A stretch of DNA of 64,000 nucleotides from Raffaelea ambrosiae (lineage: Eukaryota > Ascomycota > Sordariomycetes > Ophiostomatales > Ophiostomataceae): contig PCDI01000002.1 in assembly GCA_002778195.1 (NCBI GenBank), positions 2,290,859-2,354,858 on the forward strand, given 5' to 3'. The position numbers and the translations under genes were made by a program. Of the stretch, positions 54,002 through 64,000 are shown in pieces (the stretch's first letter is position 1; each line of letters opens with the position of its first letter). The notes under the pieces were generated by a model. That model did no database searches. It was not told the origin of the DNA and saw only the letters and a list, made by a program, of their open reading frames with translations.

Positions 54002-57000
54002 CCTGTCTTCTTGAATGCGCTTCCTACTGGCCGTTTTCCGGATCCCCTTCTTCAGCAAGCCACACCGAGTGTCCAATTTCTTAAGCGAGTGGCTTGCTGT
54101 GCCCAAGCCGCTGATGTGGACAGCATATAGAACCCCCCCCTTTTCCCCCATTGGTTTCTACCGAAACTGGCAAAGACATCGTACTAGAGATAGTAAGTTA
54201 CCACCATCGTGACAATCAAAGACAATTGCAGTAATCACCGGCCTAGAACCGGACACAGAAATGATAGTCAAAAGAAAGTGGTGGTCAGCATCGAGTGCGT
54301 TGTCTCGGGTAACCAACGTAGTCTTGCTTCTGGGGCCTTTTGTGTGCAAGCACTCGTAAGGTCTCCTTCTCCCGTTTTGGGGGTATGTTGCGTTTGTTAC
54401 ACCGCCTGGCGGGTGATTCCTATCTATCATGTGTGTATTCAGAGTGCCTTTTGTGGACACTCTTCAGGTCTGTCATTTTCTCCCCTTTTATTTTCTTCCT
54501 GCCGTGTTAGCCCCTCTCGCTTGGCTGTCATTTTCGGCGAGACTTTCTGTGTGTTTGCTCTGATATTGTGCGTCGACCGTCTCTCCAGGCATGCGGTGTA
54601 CTGCATCATACGAAATGCCAGAAGCTAGTCTGGTCATGAGAAGTTCCTCGTAGAGGATGCATGCAGTTATGTCTTACTTGCTACATTGCATATGTTCTCC
54701 CACCCCTGCACAGCTGTCACAGTCTCTTCCCACATGTTCTCTCTATTTTGTCAACGTGTCGAGGTCCGAGTTGCTTGCCATAGGCTTGGCAAGTTTGCAT
54801 TATATGCGCAAAAATCGGTGGGTGTCAGCGAGAGGGGGGCCAGTGTGTGTGCCTTTGCCTGCCTTGATATGCGAGTTTCAGCCCGGGGGGGTGCAAGATA
54901 CATACGAGTAGTGCGCGAGGTATGGCGCGAGATGCATGGCGGAGAAGGGAAAAACAAGCACACACGCATATGCAGACACAGGCTGGAAATACGAGAAAAC
55001 CTTTTTGGTGCCCTTTCTGCAGGCTCTTGTAGGATGGCTGTAGAAGTTTTCAAAGATAGGACGACAGCAAGCAGTGGCCAAGGGACCCGCGACCTGTGTG
55101 CATACTCGTAGTGCTCGTAAGGCGAGACATTCGGAGATGAGGGAAGAAGGAGCGGGAGGAAGAGACATACATACCAGTTACGATTACGCCCCAAAAGATG
55201 AGCTCGAAGACCTGCATGCTTTGATAAAAAAGGGACAGGGGTATGAGGAAAAGGGGGGGTGTGAGGGCAAAGATGGTGTGTGGCGGAAAAGATACACAAT
55301 CGTAGCGTCCAAACACGCATAATGCATGCGTATCTCAACAGCTAGGTGCCGAACAAGAATCGGTTTTTTTTTAGTACTCGTACTATGTATCGTAGATATG
55401 GTGGTGACAAGAAAATGGGCTGAGCTGGAAAGCCGAACAATATTCCGTGTTCGGATCTAAGCCATTCAGGCCGGTGGTGTCGTGCTGCCGTCCAATGGCA
55501 AATATCCATTTACATACTATGTAAATAGCTCACAGGGGCGAGAACAGAAAAGGTGGGACAATGGCAGTAAGGGATGGGCGTAAATAGTAAGGGCACAATA
55601 CCAAATGTTCAGTCATTTTTTGTTAACCGTTATTTGAGGCGTCTAGCCTGAGTCACTGCGTTTCTCGAAGGTTAGGCACTGCATTTTGATAATTTGCACG
55701 AGCTATGTAGTCATACTATGTATCTTTGACCAAGGACTACTCTGCGTCAACTACAAAGCAGTAGGAGATCTTGGTTATCACAATTGTCAGTTGCCAACTG
55801 ACAGGGCGAACGGGGCCGGTGCCGGTGCTGTTGCTGCAAAAAAGAGTGGGAATAATGGAGGCCTTAATGCATGCTTAAGATAAGACGGTTTGCACGTATT
55901 CGGAGTACTTGCACCTGATCATTGGGAGACATACACTGCATCTTTAAAGCAATTCGTAGACTTCTAATTCCTTCACTTAATGCAGTCCTGGAAATACTTT
56001 GTACAAAAGTGTCAGGTGTCGTAAGACCAGCATTTCTCGGGTGGCGTCCCCCATGGGCAAGCAAATCCATCCATGTCAAGCTTCTTTTTGATCCCTGAAG
56101 CTGGGTAGTTACGGGAAGAACGGCCACCCAACACACACAAAAAAAGGAAGTACGGGTGTTTGAGAGACGGGCTGTTCCCGTATATGCAGCATCCACATGG
56201 GCCAAGTGTAAGAGTCTTCTGGGTCGTGCTCATAGGTGGAACCAAAAACAAGAAGGCAAACACAAAACAAAAAACTCACGACCAAAGAAAGGACAAACAG
56301 AGGTCTCACCAACCCCCCAAAAAACCTGCCCAGACGGACGCGAAGAGGGACCAAGGAAGGCCTAAACCAGACCCAAGAAACGCACCAAGAAAGCTGAAGC
56401 GGGACCCCTGAAAAAGGTCGGCCGCGCGCATTGGGCAAGGATTAAGCGTAGGTGTGGTAGCCTGGTAGGTCAGATACGAGCAAGATACAAAGATACAGAA
56501 GACAATATGTATTTCGCCTCATGCAGATATACTTTGTACATACGGTGTAGTATGTGGCCACTGCTCCAGGGGAAGGCCACACGGAGTCTCCCTGCGTTGC
56601 ATTCTGACCGCCTTATCGCTGTGCTGGGTCTAGTCATGAGCCTATGGACGCGTTCACATCCAAAGTAGCAACCTTGACCAGCATTGGGCCTGGCCTTCCA
56701 GAACCCTGTCTGCACCATGTGTTCCGTGTCAATCCGCCCCCCGAGAGTGCCCTGTGCGCAGCCGCGGCGGGCTTCTTTGGGCGATCCAATTGGGCCTACG
56801 GTAGCAGGGCAAGGGGGGGGGGGGACAGCTGGACGGGTGGCGAGACGACGGCGGGATGAGCCAAACCCAATTCTATGGATTTCCGCGTTCCGCTGTTCGA
56901 GGATACGAGACCCCCCCGGGGGGTGTTTCCGCACAGGCAGACCACCATCACGGCCAGATTTCCATTGGCTCTGGGGCAGTCTGATATCTACTATATTTTA

Positions 57001-58650
57001 CCATTTTGGTATCGGTGCCTATCTGGGCATGCCGAGTCTCATGAGCAGAGACACGGCATACCGCAGCTTGCCATTGGATGCCTTGCTGTTGTTTCAGCGT
57101 GCCCTCCCACGGGTTGTCGTGGGGTTCCTCTGGCAGAGCCTCTTTGCTTCTGTTATACTACATAGCATGTAGTTGTCAGTCTTTCTGTTTCTCCAAGATG
57201 CCTTTCTGACAGGTCCTCCCTGGGTCTGGGCGCGCCCGGATCGTCGATGTAACAGCAACGTTCGGATCGCACTCAACACAAGTATTGGTGCTTATCTGCT
57301 TTTGGAAGCCTTGGTGTGGCAAAAATCGCACAGTAGTGAGGCGATAAGAACTTTGTGTTAGTACCCGGCATAATAATAGACAACTGACAACCTAATTTCC
57401 TGGCAGGAGCAGCCGAGCGAGAAAAGACAGACAAGATGGGCAGAGACATTGGCGAAAGCGAAAACGAAAACTCGGCATCCACAATGCAAACATCGCGCGT
57501 TGGAAGAGAATAGCTTTATATTTGGGAAGGTGTTGCGCTCGGTGAAAGCCCACCGGCAGTTGCGTGGGTGCGTGTCAAAAAACGGCTATTTGCTTTTTGC
57601 TCTCTGGTCTCTGGTCTGCTTTGTGTGTGTGGCGTGGCCTCGCTTACCAGGTCACGACGTCTCCCATATTCTCGCACAAAATTTTCAGCCTGCATCTTAC
57701 TATGTACTATGGTAGGGTACTAGTTAACTATTGTGTACTTTCTTCTGCGAGGCGTCGTTATTACAGTGGTTGCCCGTTTGGGAAGTCGGGCCAATACTTG
57801 CCAACCAACAGTGGGGCTCGCTAATTTTAGGCCGCGCGATTCCATTTTATGTGTTCTTTTTTTTCGCTGTAATGTTGCCCGACTTTTCGATGTTCTTGGG
57901 GTGCGTTCTTTGTGTTTTTATTATTAGGGGCGTTTCCCTCTGATAAAGCAAAGCCACATGGTCAGTGTGCCGAACTATTAGTTAACTACTATGGTAGCTT
58001 AGTTGTTCTGCTTTGGCTTTGCCGTTTTCCATCTACCTTTCTTTGCCCTGTATGGTGTTTTTGCCTGGCTCTGATTTGCCCGAACTCCAGGACGTTTCCC
58101 TCCCTTTTGCCGCTTCCAGTTGCCCTGAACACACGCCGTACTCACACACCCCCTGGCCGCAAGAACGGTCCCTCTCTGGGCTTTTTCGAGAAACATGGGA
58201 TTCTAGCGACGCGCCGTAGCAGGAGCTAAGGCCATCGGATGTCAAGAAACCCGGGTTACGGTAGCCAAAAAAAGCCACGCCAAAAAAGTGCACATGCGAA
58301 GGTACCAATGGGCCCTGAGACCCAACGAAATCAAGAGAACAAAAGGGACCATATGAAGGACCAGAGAAAAAAGTGGTCCATGGAGCCAGCCAGGAGGGTG
58401 TGGGCTCGGCAGAGCCAGCGACTCAAGTCCAGCAAACGGCGCACGCTGTCCGAGTGCTAACTCGGGAGAGTTCTTACTTCGGCAAGCTGGCTATGCAAAA
58501 AAAAAAGAAAAAAGCCACCGCTACGGCCATGATGAGAGCCCTGTTGGCTCGAGATGAACAACACCAATGCGCCACCAATGCACCTCCGAGCAGCTGGACA
58601 CGCGGCGCAGGTCTTTGGGGTCTCTCGGGGCTAATTGCGGCCATCTGGAG

Positions 58651-58680
58651 TGTCCTTTGGTGTCCTTTGGTGTCCTTTGG
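58651..58680 (+). repeat. Tandem repeat, 3 x 10 bp (TGTCCTTTGG)
   Basis: Three perfect units followed by a partial TGTCTTT in the gene-poor interval. Confidence 0.95.
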
Positions 58681-60885
58681 TGTCTTTATTGTTTCTGTTC
58701 CTGTTCCCGTTTGCGTGGCCTCACCTGTTTATTTGCTGCCCATTCCCACCCCAGTGGTCTTTGTCAAAGGATGCCATGCACACGTAACTTTCCTGGCTTT
58801 GGTCCGCAGAGCAAAACGGAAGGTGCGATTCACGGTTCGGCAAGCAATATCTGGAGTACATGGAAGCCTGTCTGGGGAACGGCAGGACCGGGCAAGGATG
58901 CAGCCGTTCTAGGAAGGACCAAAACCAGGATGCAAAATGTTGCAAATAAAAAAAAAATTAACGAAAATCAAATGAAGAGCCACCTTCGACTTCCACCTCC
59001 TGCCCTCTACGGCTTACCCTCTGCACCGCCCGGATGCCATTGCGCTTGCCTTTCGGAAGCGAACTTATTCCACTATTGCATGCTGTGAGCAATGCAACCC
59101 TGGTGCGTTGCCTTCTTGGGAACGCCGCTTAGCTGCGCTGCAAGCCATTCCGTTCCCAGGCAGCCAACGCCGTGGAAAAGGAAAGAAGGGGCGCCGGTGC
59201 GCTCCTTCCCAACCGTTTAGTGAGCGCACGGCATATTGGTCTCGTAAGATCCAATGTACTTTGCATCTTAAAGTGCACTTTCCGCGTCCAGCTCGAGCTA
59301 GATGGCGCTTGGCCAAACGGGTAGGAGCGATCACGAAAGAGCGCGAACGCTCCTTCCCCAATGTGACCTTATTCTTCGATCCACTGTGCCTTTTGTGACA
59401 GCCCAAGTCTAGACAGCCTCGAATTGCTTGCTTTTTTCTTGCTCATACCACGAGTATGTACTCGTACAAACTACGTACGCGCAAGATACGTACTATGTAG
59501 CTATCTGGACCATTTTCGCTCGCTTCCTGCCTCGGCCTTCTTCTCCCGTACCATATACACACCCTCTGGCATCGTGGCCTGCTCGCTCTCGCCTCGCCGG
59601 AACCATGCACTCACCGCCGCCATGCAATGCAGCGTCTGGTCGCCTGCAGTGAGTCTTCCACCTATGGGCTTGTCTGGAGGCACAGAACACGCTAGACGAC
59701 TACATAAGAGCTTTGCATGCAGTCGGCCTGGATACGAACCCCCTTTGCCTTCTCAGCTGCCCAGCTCCCTGCCGGCGGTTAATGCTCCTGCAGTGTAAGA
59801 CGAGCTGCCCTGTCCATGCCCTTGTTTTCCTTTTTCCACAGGCTGGCTTTCGTCTGACCTGTTGGCTCCATCGTTTCCCGCATGTCACCACCTAGCGTTC
59901 TGCTGCTTGTGTCATACACTTGTTATCACGCCTGCTACACTCCGTGACTCGCTTGTTGCCCCTACTCGTACTCACACCATGCTACTGTGCACTTGTATCT
60001 CACGCTTGCGCCCATCCGCCTGAGCTAACCACGGCAATCAACAGGAAGCCCTCTTCCACGAGGCACAGACATCTCTTTTGAACAGAATACAGGATTCCTT
60101 TGGAAGCACTTCTACTATCGTGTGTATGCCACACCCACCCACCCTTCATCGATACAGCCTTTCACAGAGAAAAAAAAAAACCCCAATCTCCACTGCGGCT
60201 GGAGTTTGGCCCCGACGGATGTACACGGAGAACCCGCTCAAGACGGATTTTTTGTTTGTCTTTTGTGATGCCGGCCATAATTTCCCTTTTCCTCCCCTCG
60301 ACTCCATCAGACAGGACCCAGACCACTGGATTTGCCAAAAATACCTGGCCAGACTCCGTGGCGAGACTCTTCGACGAGATCTTCTCCATCCGCACAAGAG
60401 CCGCAACACAGACAGGGGTGCCCCCTGGTCTCTGCCATTGCCCTTTTACGCCTCTCTGCCTTAGTATCTGTCACCCTGTCTGGGCAGAGTACAAATACTA
60501 TGTACTACGATATGTACTATGTAGATAAGCAGCCTCCGTACGACAAGACGTGCAGCGAGCACGGAGAGCTCGGAATCGCGTTGTTTGCTTGGTGCAGGTT
60601 ACAGGCCGCAGGCCGCAAAACGAAGAGTGCGTGCCAACGCAGAAGAGACACGACAAAAAGTGCAGTTGCGTGTGCGTGAAACTGTCTAATGCGGCAAGCT
60701 CCTTCGCTGCATGGCCGAGACCCCGTTGGCGCGTGGTGAGAAAACGCGGAGACTGTCCAACTTGTCACAACAGCACAACCAGCGGAGGCGACGGCGCCGT
60801 CGACAACGCCATTTGATAAGCTTTACTGCGATTAGTTCGAGCAAACGCAGACAGGGATAAACCAGGACAGCAGACGGCAACCCCA

Positions 60886-60921
60886 GAGCCAGCAAACGAG
60901 CCAGCAAACGAGCCAGCAAAC
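60886..60921 (+). repeat. Tandem repeat, 3 x 12 bp (GAGCCAGCAAAC)
   Basis: Three perfect copies of the 12-mer in the gene-poor interval, followed by GGCGCCGC. Confidence 0.95.
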
Positions 60922-62750
60922 GGCGCCGCAAAACGGGCCACTATCATCACTAACGGGAGGCCCTGAACGCACCGTTCGTCTCACCATGTGCCAGTGTGGC
61001 CGCTCCCTGTGCGCAAAAGTACCTACATACAAAGTAGTTGGTATTTGCAAACATTCGCAGCTTCCTACAAGCGCGCAGGTGCTGGCGGGTTTGCATGTCC
61101 CGACGTGCTAGTTACATAGTAACTACAGTACCCGTAGAGCGTGCCTTGGCCACCGCGCCAGTCAGAATACGAAGTAGCATGGGTGCCAGCACCAGGAAGG
61201 CGGCAACACAAGTCACTCCAGCAAAGGCCCGCAGAGGTCGACGCTCCCACCGGCACTAGCAGCCGCTCAATCACTGGCTTCGCATTGCTGGCCGTATACA
61301 GGACCCGCCCAGGTCTTGGCCCTTCTGTCTGCTCCTGCGAGCTTTTCGGCGTGGAGGTGACCAGTCACACGAATCTTACCGTCCACGCTGGCCCAGACAG
61401 GAAAGAAACGAGTCCACTTGCAGTGGACGACTGCTGAATGAGACACACGTTGTGCAACAGGCGCACCAGGCACGCCAGGCACAGGCACGCCAGACACAGG
61501 GAAACAATCCAGCAACATCAGCAATAGCAGAGGCGGTAATTGCGCACCTTCGACAAGACACACTAGACGCAAAGAGACGGTTCTCAAACACACTGCCGTG
61601 TCTTTTGCCAGGACCCATCTTCTCTGCTGCCCAGTGGAGATCATCCGCCACTGACAGCGCTCGCGTTTTCGCCTGGCAGTGTGGGCACGGAGACACAAGC
61701 GAACGCCGCAGCCGCACCTCCAGACTCTAGCACCCACGGTCTCGGTCAATTCACCTTCCCATCGGTCTCTTTTTTATGGGGGTCTTGAGGTCCAGGGCCT
61801 GGGATCGTCACCAGGCTACGTTGCTGTGTTTGCCCTGGCTGACTCTGCCCTGGGGGTTTTCCCCCCCTTTTTTTTTCTTTTTTTTGTTCCTCGGCTCCGG
61901 ACTCAGACATTAATATCATAGTACTGGCTACTGGGGTTGGCCTGTCTCTCCTGTCTACTAACGTAAAACCCTCATCTTGCTGCCTCAGCAGGTGGCTCAC
62001 CTGGTTGACCGCGATCAATCTCTGTCTGCCTGATCTTTTTCTTTTTGCTAGTCTAGTTCCCACAAGACTAGCGAGAGCCACCCCCCCCCCTGGTTTAACC
62101 CGTCTAAGCCAGCTTCACCCTGGTTGCATATACCCCCCCTTTGGCTCACGTTGCCCCCACCCCATCTTCTGGCCCTTTTTCGCCAATGATTGACTCGCCC
62201 ATGAGCCCCGTTGCTACTCCGAAGAAAGCTCAGACCGACCCAAGTGGCCGCTCTGCTAGTCTCGTTTCCTCTTACACGCTTTGAACTGCCCGGCTCCCCG
62301 ATACTGTTCTTGCTCTTTTAAAAACGACCGGCCCCCCCGTCTGCAGGAGCTCCCTGGCCGTGGTTATGTCTAGAAAGTCAGTTTCTCTAATATTAAAAAA
62401 AAAAGGTATTCGACTTCATTTCATATCTGGTTCGACTCTTCAGTACTAGCATTGGAGGATAATAAGGGCACGCATTTCGACTCGCAACAACAACGACCAC
62501 TCCAGGAACAACATCTGGAATCTCGCTCGCTTCGATTCACTCGTTCCTCCCTGTCAACTTTTTCCCTTTCTTGTGTCACCAGATACCATCCCGTTAATCT
62601 TGACGTCTTCCACACACATCACATACCGCATAATACAGACCTATTACAGTCATCTATATCACATTTGCATTCATAGCCTCCTTTTCCATATCCATATCCA
62701 TACACATACACATACGAGTACACATACGCACACACTATTCTTATTCTATA

Positions 62751-64000
62751 ATGGCCGTATTTGGCATGCTCAAGAGGGGCCACAAGGCTGCCAAGGAGCA
62801 CTCCGACAAGCAGGCCGCAAAGGACCAGGAACCGCCAACCAAGTATCACCACATTCCAACCCATGCCGCCTCCGATGCTCTTATGGGCGCGCCAGCCGGC
62901 TGGAACAAAGACGACGTCAGCAGGATCCGCGAAGCCAACCGCAGACGCAGCGCCATGGAAGCCCACCTACGTGTTAGCCGTCCGACCAGCTCGGCGAGCA
63001 TGCTGAGCCCCATGCACCTGGGCTCTACGCCCAACCTCAGCAGCAGAAGCTACGGCTCGAATGTCGCCAGCAGCAGCCGGGCCCCCGCCTTTTCCCGGTC
63101 CGTGAGCGGCCTGTCCCAGGTGTCCTACCCAGCTGGACCGTCGAACCCGGTTGTACAATCCCGCAGTTTCAGCAGCATGGACGCAGAGCTGCACCGAGGC
63201 CACCTCGCCCCGGCCCCGACGGCTCCCTTGCCGGCCCCTCCCACTACCTCGACCTCGACCTCTTCATCGTCGTCGGCATCTTTCCCAGCCAACGGCCAAT
63301 CGAGCAAAGGTGCATACTTTTCTTCTGTTTCCATTTCTTCCAGCACTCGTAATAATGGCAACTCTCATCGTTCCCACTCCTCGGCCCGCACATCGGTGTC
63401 GGCAGAGCAAATGATACGAATGATGGAGGCAGCCGTAGACAAGAAAATCGCCGAACTAACGGAGGTGTCTCGCCCTCTCTTTCAACAGACTCGTCCCACA
63501 TGAACCAAGATGCTACCAATGTATACTCAAGCAACTCTAGCTCCAGCTCGCGCGGGGATGCTCTCGAAATGAGGGCTCTGCGCAAGCCTACAGTCCACTA
63601 CGCCAGTGGCGACGGCAGCACCGGCTATTACTACAACGAGTATGCCGGCCAGGGCTTCCCAGCCACGAATCTGAACGGCCAGCAGCAGCAGCAGCAGCAA
63701 CAACAGCAGTCGAGGTCCTCCTCGAAGTCTCGGTCGTCTTCTTCGCACACGCTCGTGACCTCGTCCACCTCATCGAACATCGACACGCCACCACTGCCGT
63801 CTGCACCTCTCGTCGCCGAGGCACAGACAAAGGTTGCCAATGATGTGAAGGCCGGCACCGCGGTTACCACCGTGGCTGATATTGATTCTATTGCTGAGCC
63901 ACCCAAGGCCGTGGTTCACGAGGCTAAACCCCTTAGCCCAGTGGCTCAAAAAACCTACAGACTCCTGCCGTCCAAAGGCCTGTCTTTCAAGCCCAACTGG
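62751..64000 (+). CDS. Hypothetical Ser/Gln-rich protein, 3' partial
   Basis: Unrecognised function. The N-terminus MAVFGMLKRGHKAAKEHSDK, then YHHIPTHAASDALMGAPAGW and DVSRIREANRRRSAM, resembles a family of long, disordered hypothetical proteins in filamentous fungi. The first exon starts at 62751, and the gene continues past the window end in the frame containing QDATNVYSSNSSSSSRGDA and a Gln run (63679-63707). An intron must end at 63488 (CTAAC branch near 63458, pyrimidines, cag), because the first frame stops at 63503. Two donors have the right phase: 63310 (gtgcat) and 63349 (gtaata). The removed part reads as a plausible helix (AEQMIRMMEAAVDKKIAELT), so retention is conceivable. The protein is Ser/Ala/Pro-rich and probably regulatory or cytoskeletal, but this is a guess. 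Confidence 0.75.

Larger units (their letters stand above)
55381..61121. repeat. Dispersed word TACTATGTA / TACATAGTA
   Basis: Exact copies lie at 55381-55389, 55515-55523, 55714-55722, 57698-57706, 59491-59499, 60496-60504, 60515-60523 and 61113-61121, with near copies at about 57156 and 61024. Two more are outside the interval (33607-33615, 41709-41717), both intergenic. Under equal base frequencies about 0.5 copies would be expected on both strands of the whole window. Related TACTCGTA words often lie beside them. Confidence 0.8.
52996..62750. other. Gene-poor interval of about 9.7 kb
   Basis: No supportable gene was found. The longest frames (53535-54014, 56684-57172, 58373-58912) have no codon bias, no family motif and no splice structure. 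Composition is moderate GC, not the strong AT of heavily RIP-mutated DNA. The interval holds short tandem repeats (53981-54001, 58651-58680, 60886-60921) and eight copies of TACTATGTA or its reverse complement (55381-61121). The last 500 bp (C/T- and CATA-rich) are probably the promoter and leader of the gene at 62751. Confidence 0.6.

Noticed and set aside
56684..57172. 162-codon frame in the gene-poor interval
   Set aside because: Arg/Gly/Pro-rich by composition; no conserved motif, no codon preference, and no neighbouring exon candidates.
59108..59398. Short basic frame and AGGAGCG...CGCTCCT hairpin in the gene-poor interval
   Set aside because: The stem is only 7 bp with an 18-nt loop and no tRNA, 5S rRNA or snRNA box fits; insufficient for an RNA gene.
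62421..62460. GGTTCGACTC resembling a tRNA B box
   Set aside because: No A box at the right distance and no acceptor stem; it lies in the leader of the last gene.

Overview
The window is nuclear DNA of a filamentous ascomycete (Pezizomycotina, most likely Sordariomycetes; the order cannot be fixed from the sequence). The support is short GT-AG introns with CTAAC/CTGAC branch sites, GC-rich third codon positions, poly-Q/poly-A/poly-G runs in regulatory proteins, and a fungal-only gene set. There is no rRNA, no convincing tRNA, no intact transposon, no CRISPR array and no biosynthetic cluster. Many coding starts sit in tiny first exons (13-46 nt), so I rebuilt exon structures by splice-site phase and family conservation.

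Layout. 0-14 kb: 3' part of a Zn-cluster-type transcription factor, a SET-domain protein, PEX7, a DPB3/POLE4-like histone-fold protein, a decayed glycyl-tRNA synthetase copy, a NYV1/VAMP7-like R-SNARE, a short proline-rich hypothetical and a membrane-anchored short-chain dehydrogenase. 14-29 kb: SLH1/ASCC3-type double helicase, GOT1, profilin and ARP5. 29-38 kb: a KapC-like bZIP factor with a 1.2-kb first intron, then two frameshifted genes (an alpha/beta hydrolase and an F-box/DUF6546-like protein). 38-53 kb: pterin-4a-carbinolamine dehydratase, ERG25, NCA2, the Rab GTPase SEC4, an AFG2-like AAA ATPase and a probable mitochondrial protein of unknown function. 53-62.7 kb: almost 10 kb without a supportable gene, carrying short tandem repeats and a striking enrichment of the word TACTATGTA. 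The last gene (62.75 kb onward) is a Ser/Gln-rich hypothetical cut by the window end.

The genes are mostly unrelated housekeeping functions: secretory and endocytic traffic (SEC4, GOT1, R-SNARE, profilin), peroxisome import (PEX7), chromatin and replication (ARP5, DPB3-like, SET), ribosome quality control and biogenesis (SLH1, AFG2-like), sterol synthesis (ERG25) and mitochondrial expression (NCA2). They do not form one pathway or an evident new system. The most unusual items are the glycyl-tRNA synthetase relic, the gene desert with its repeated word, an RGG insertion in SLH1 and an AFG2-like ATPase without the usual N domain.
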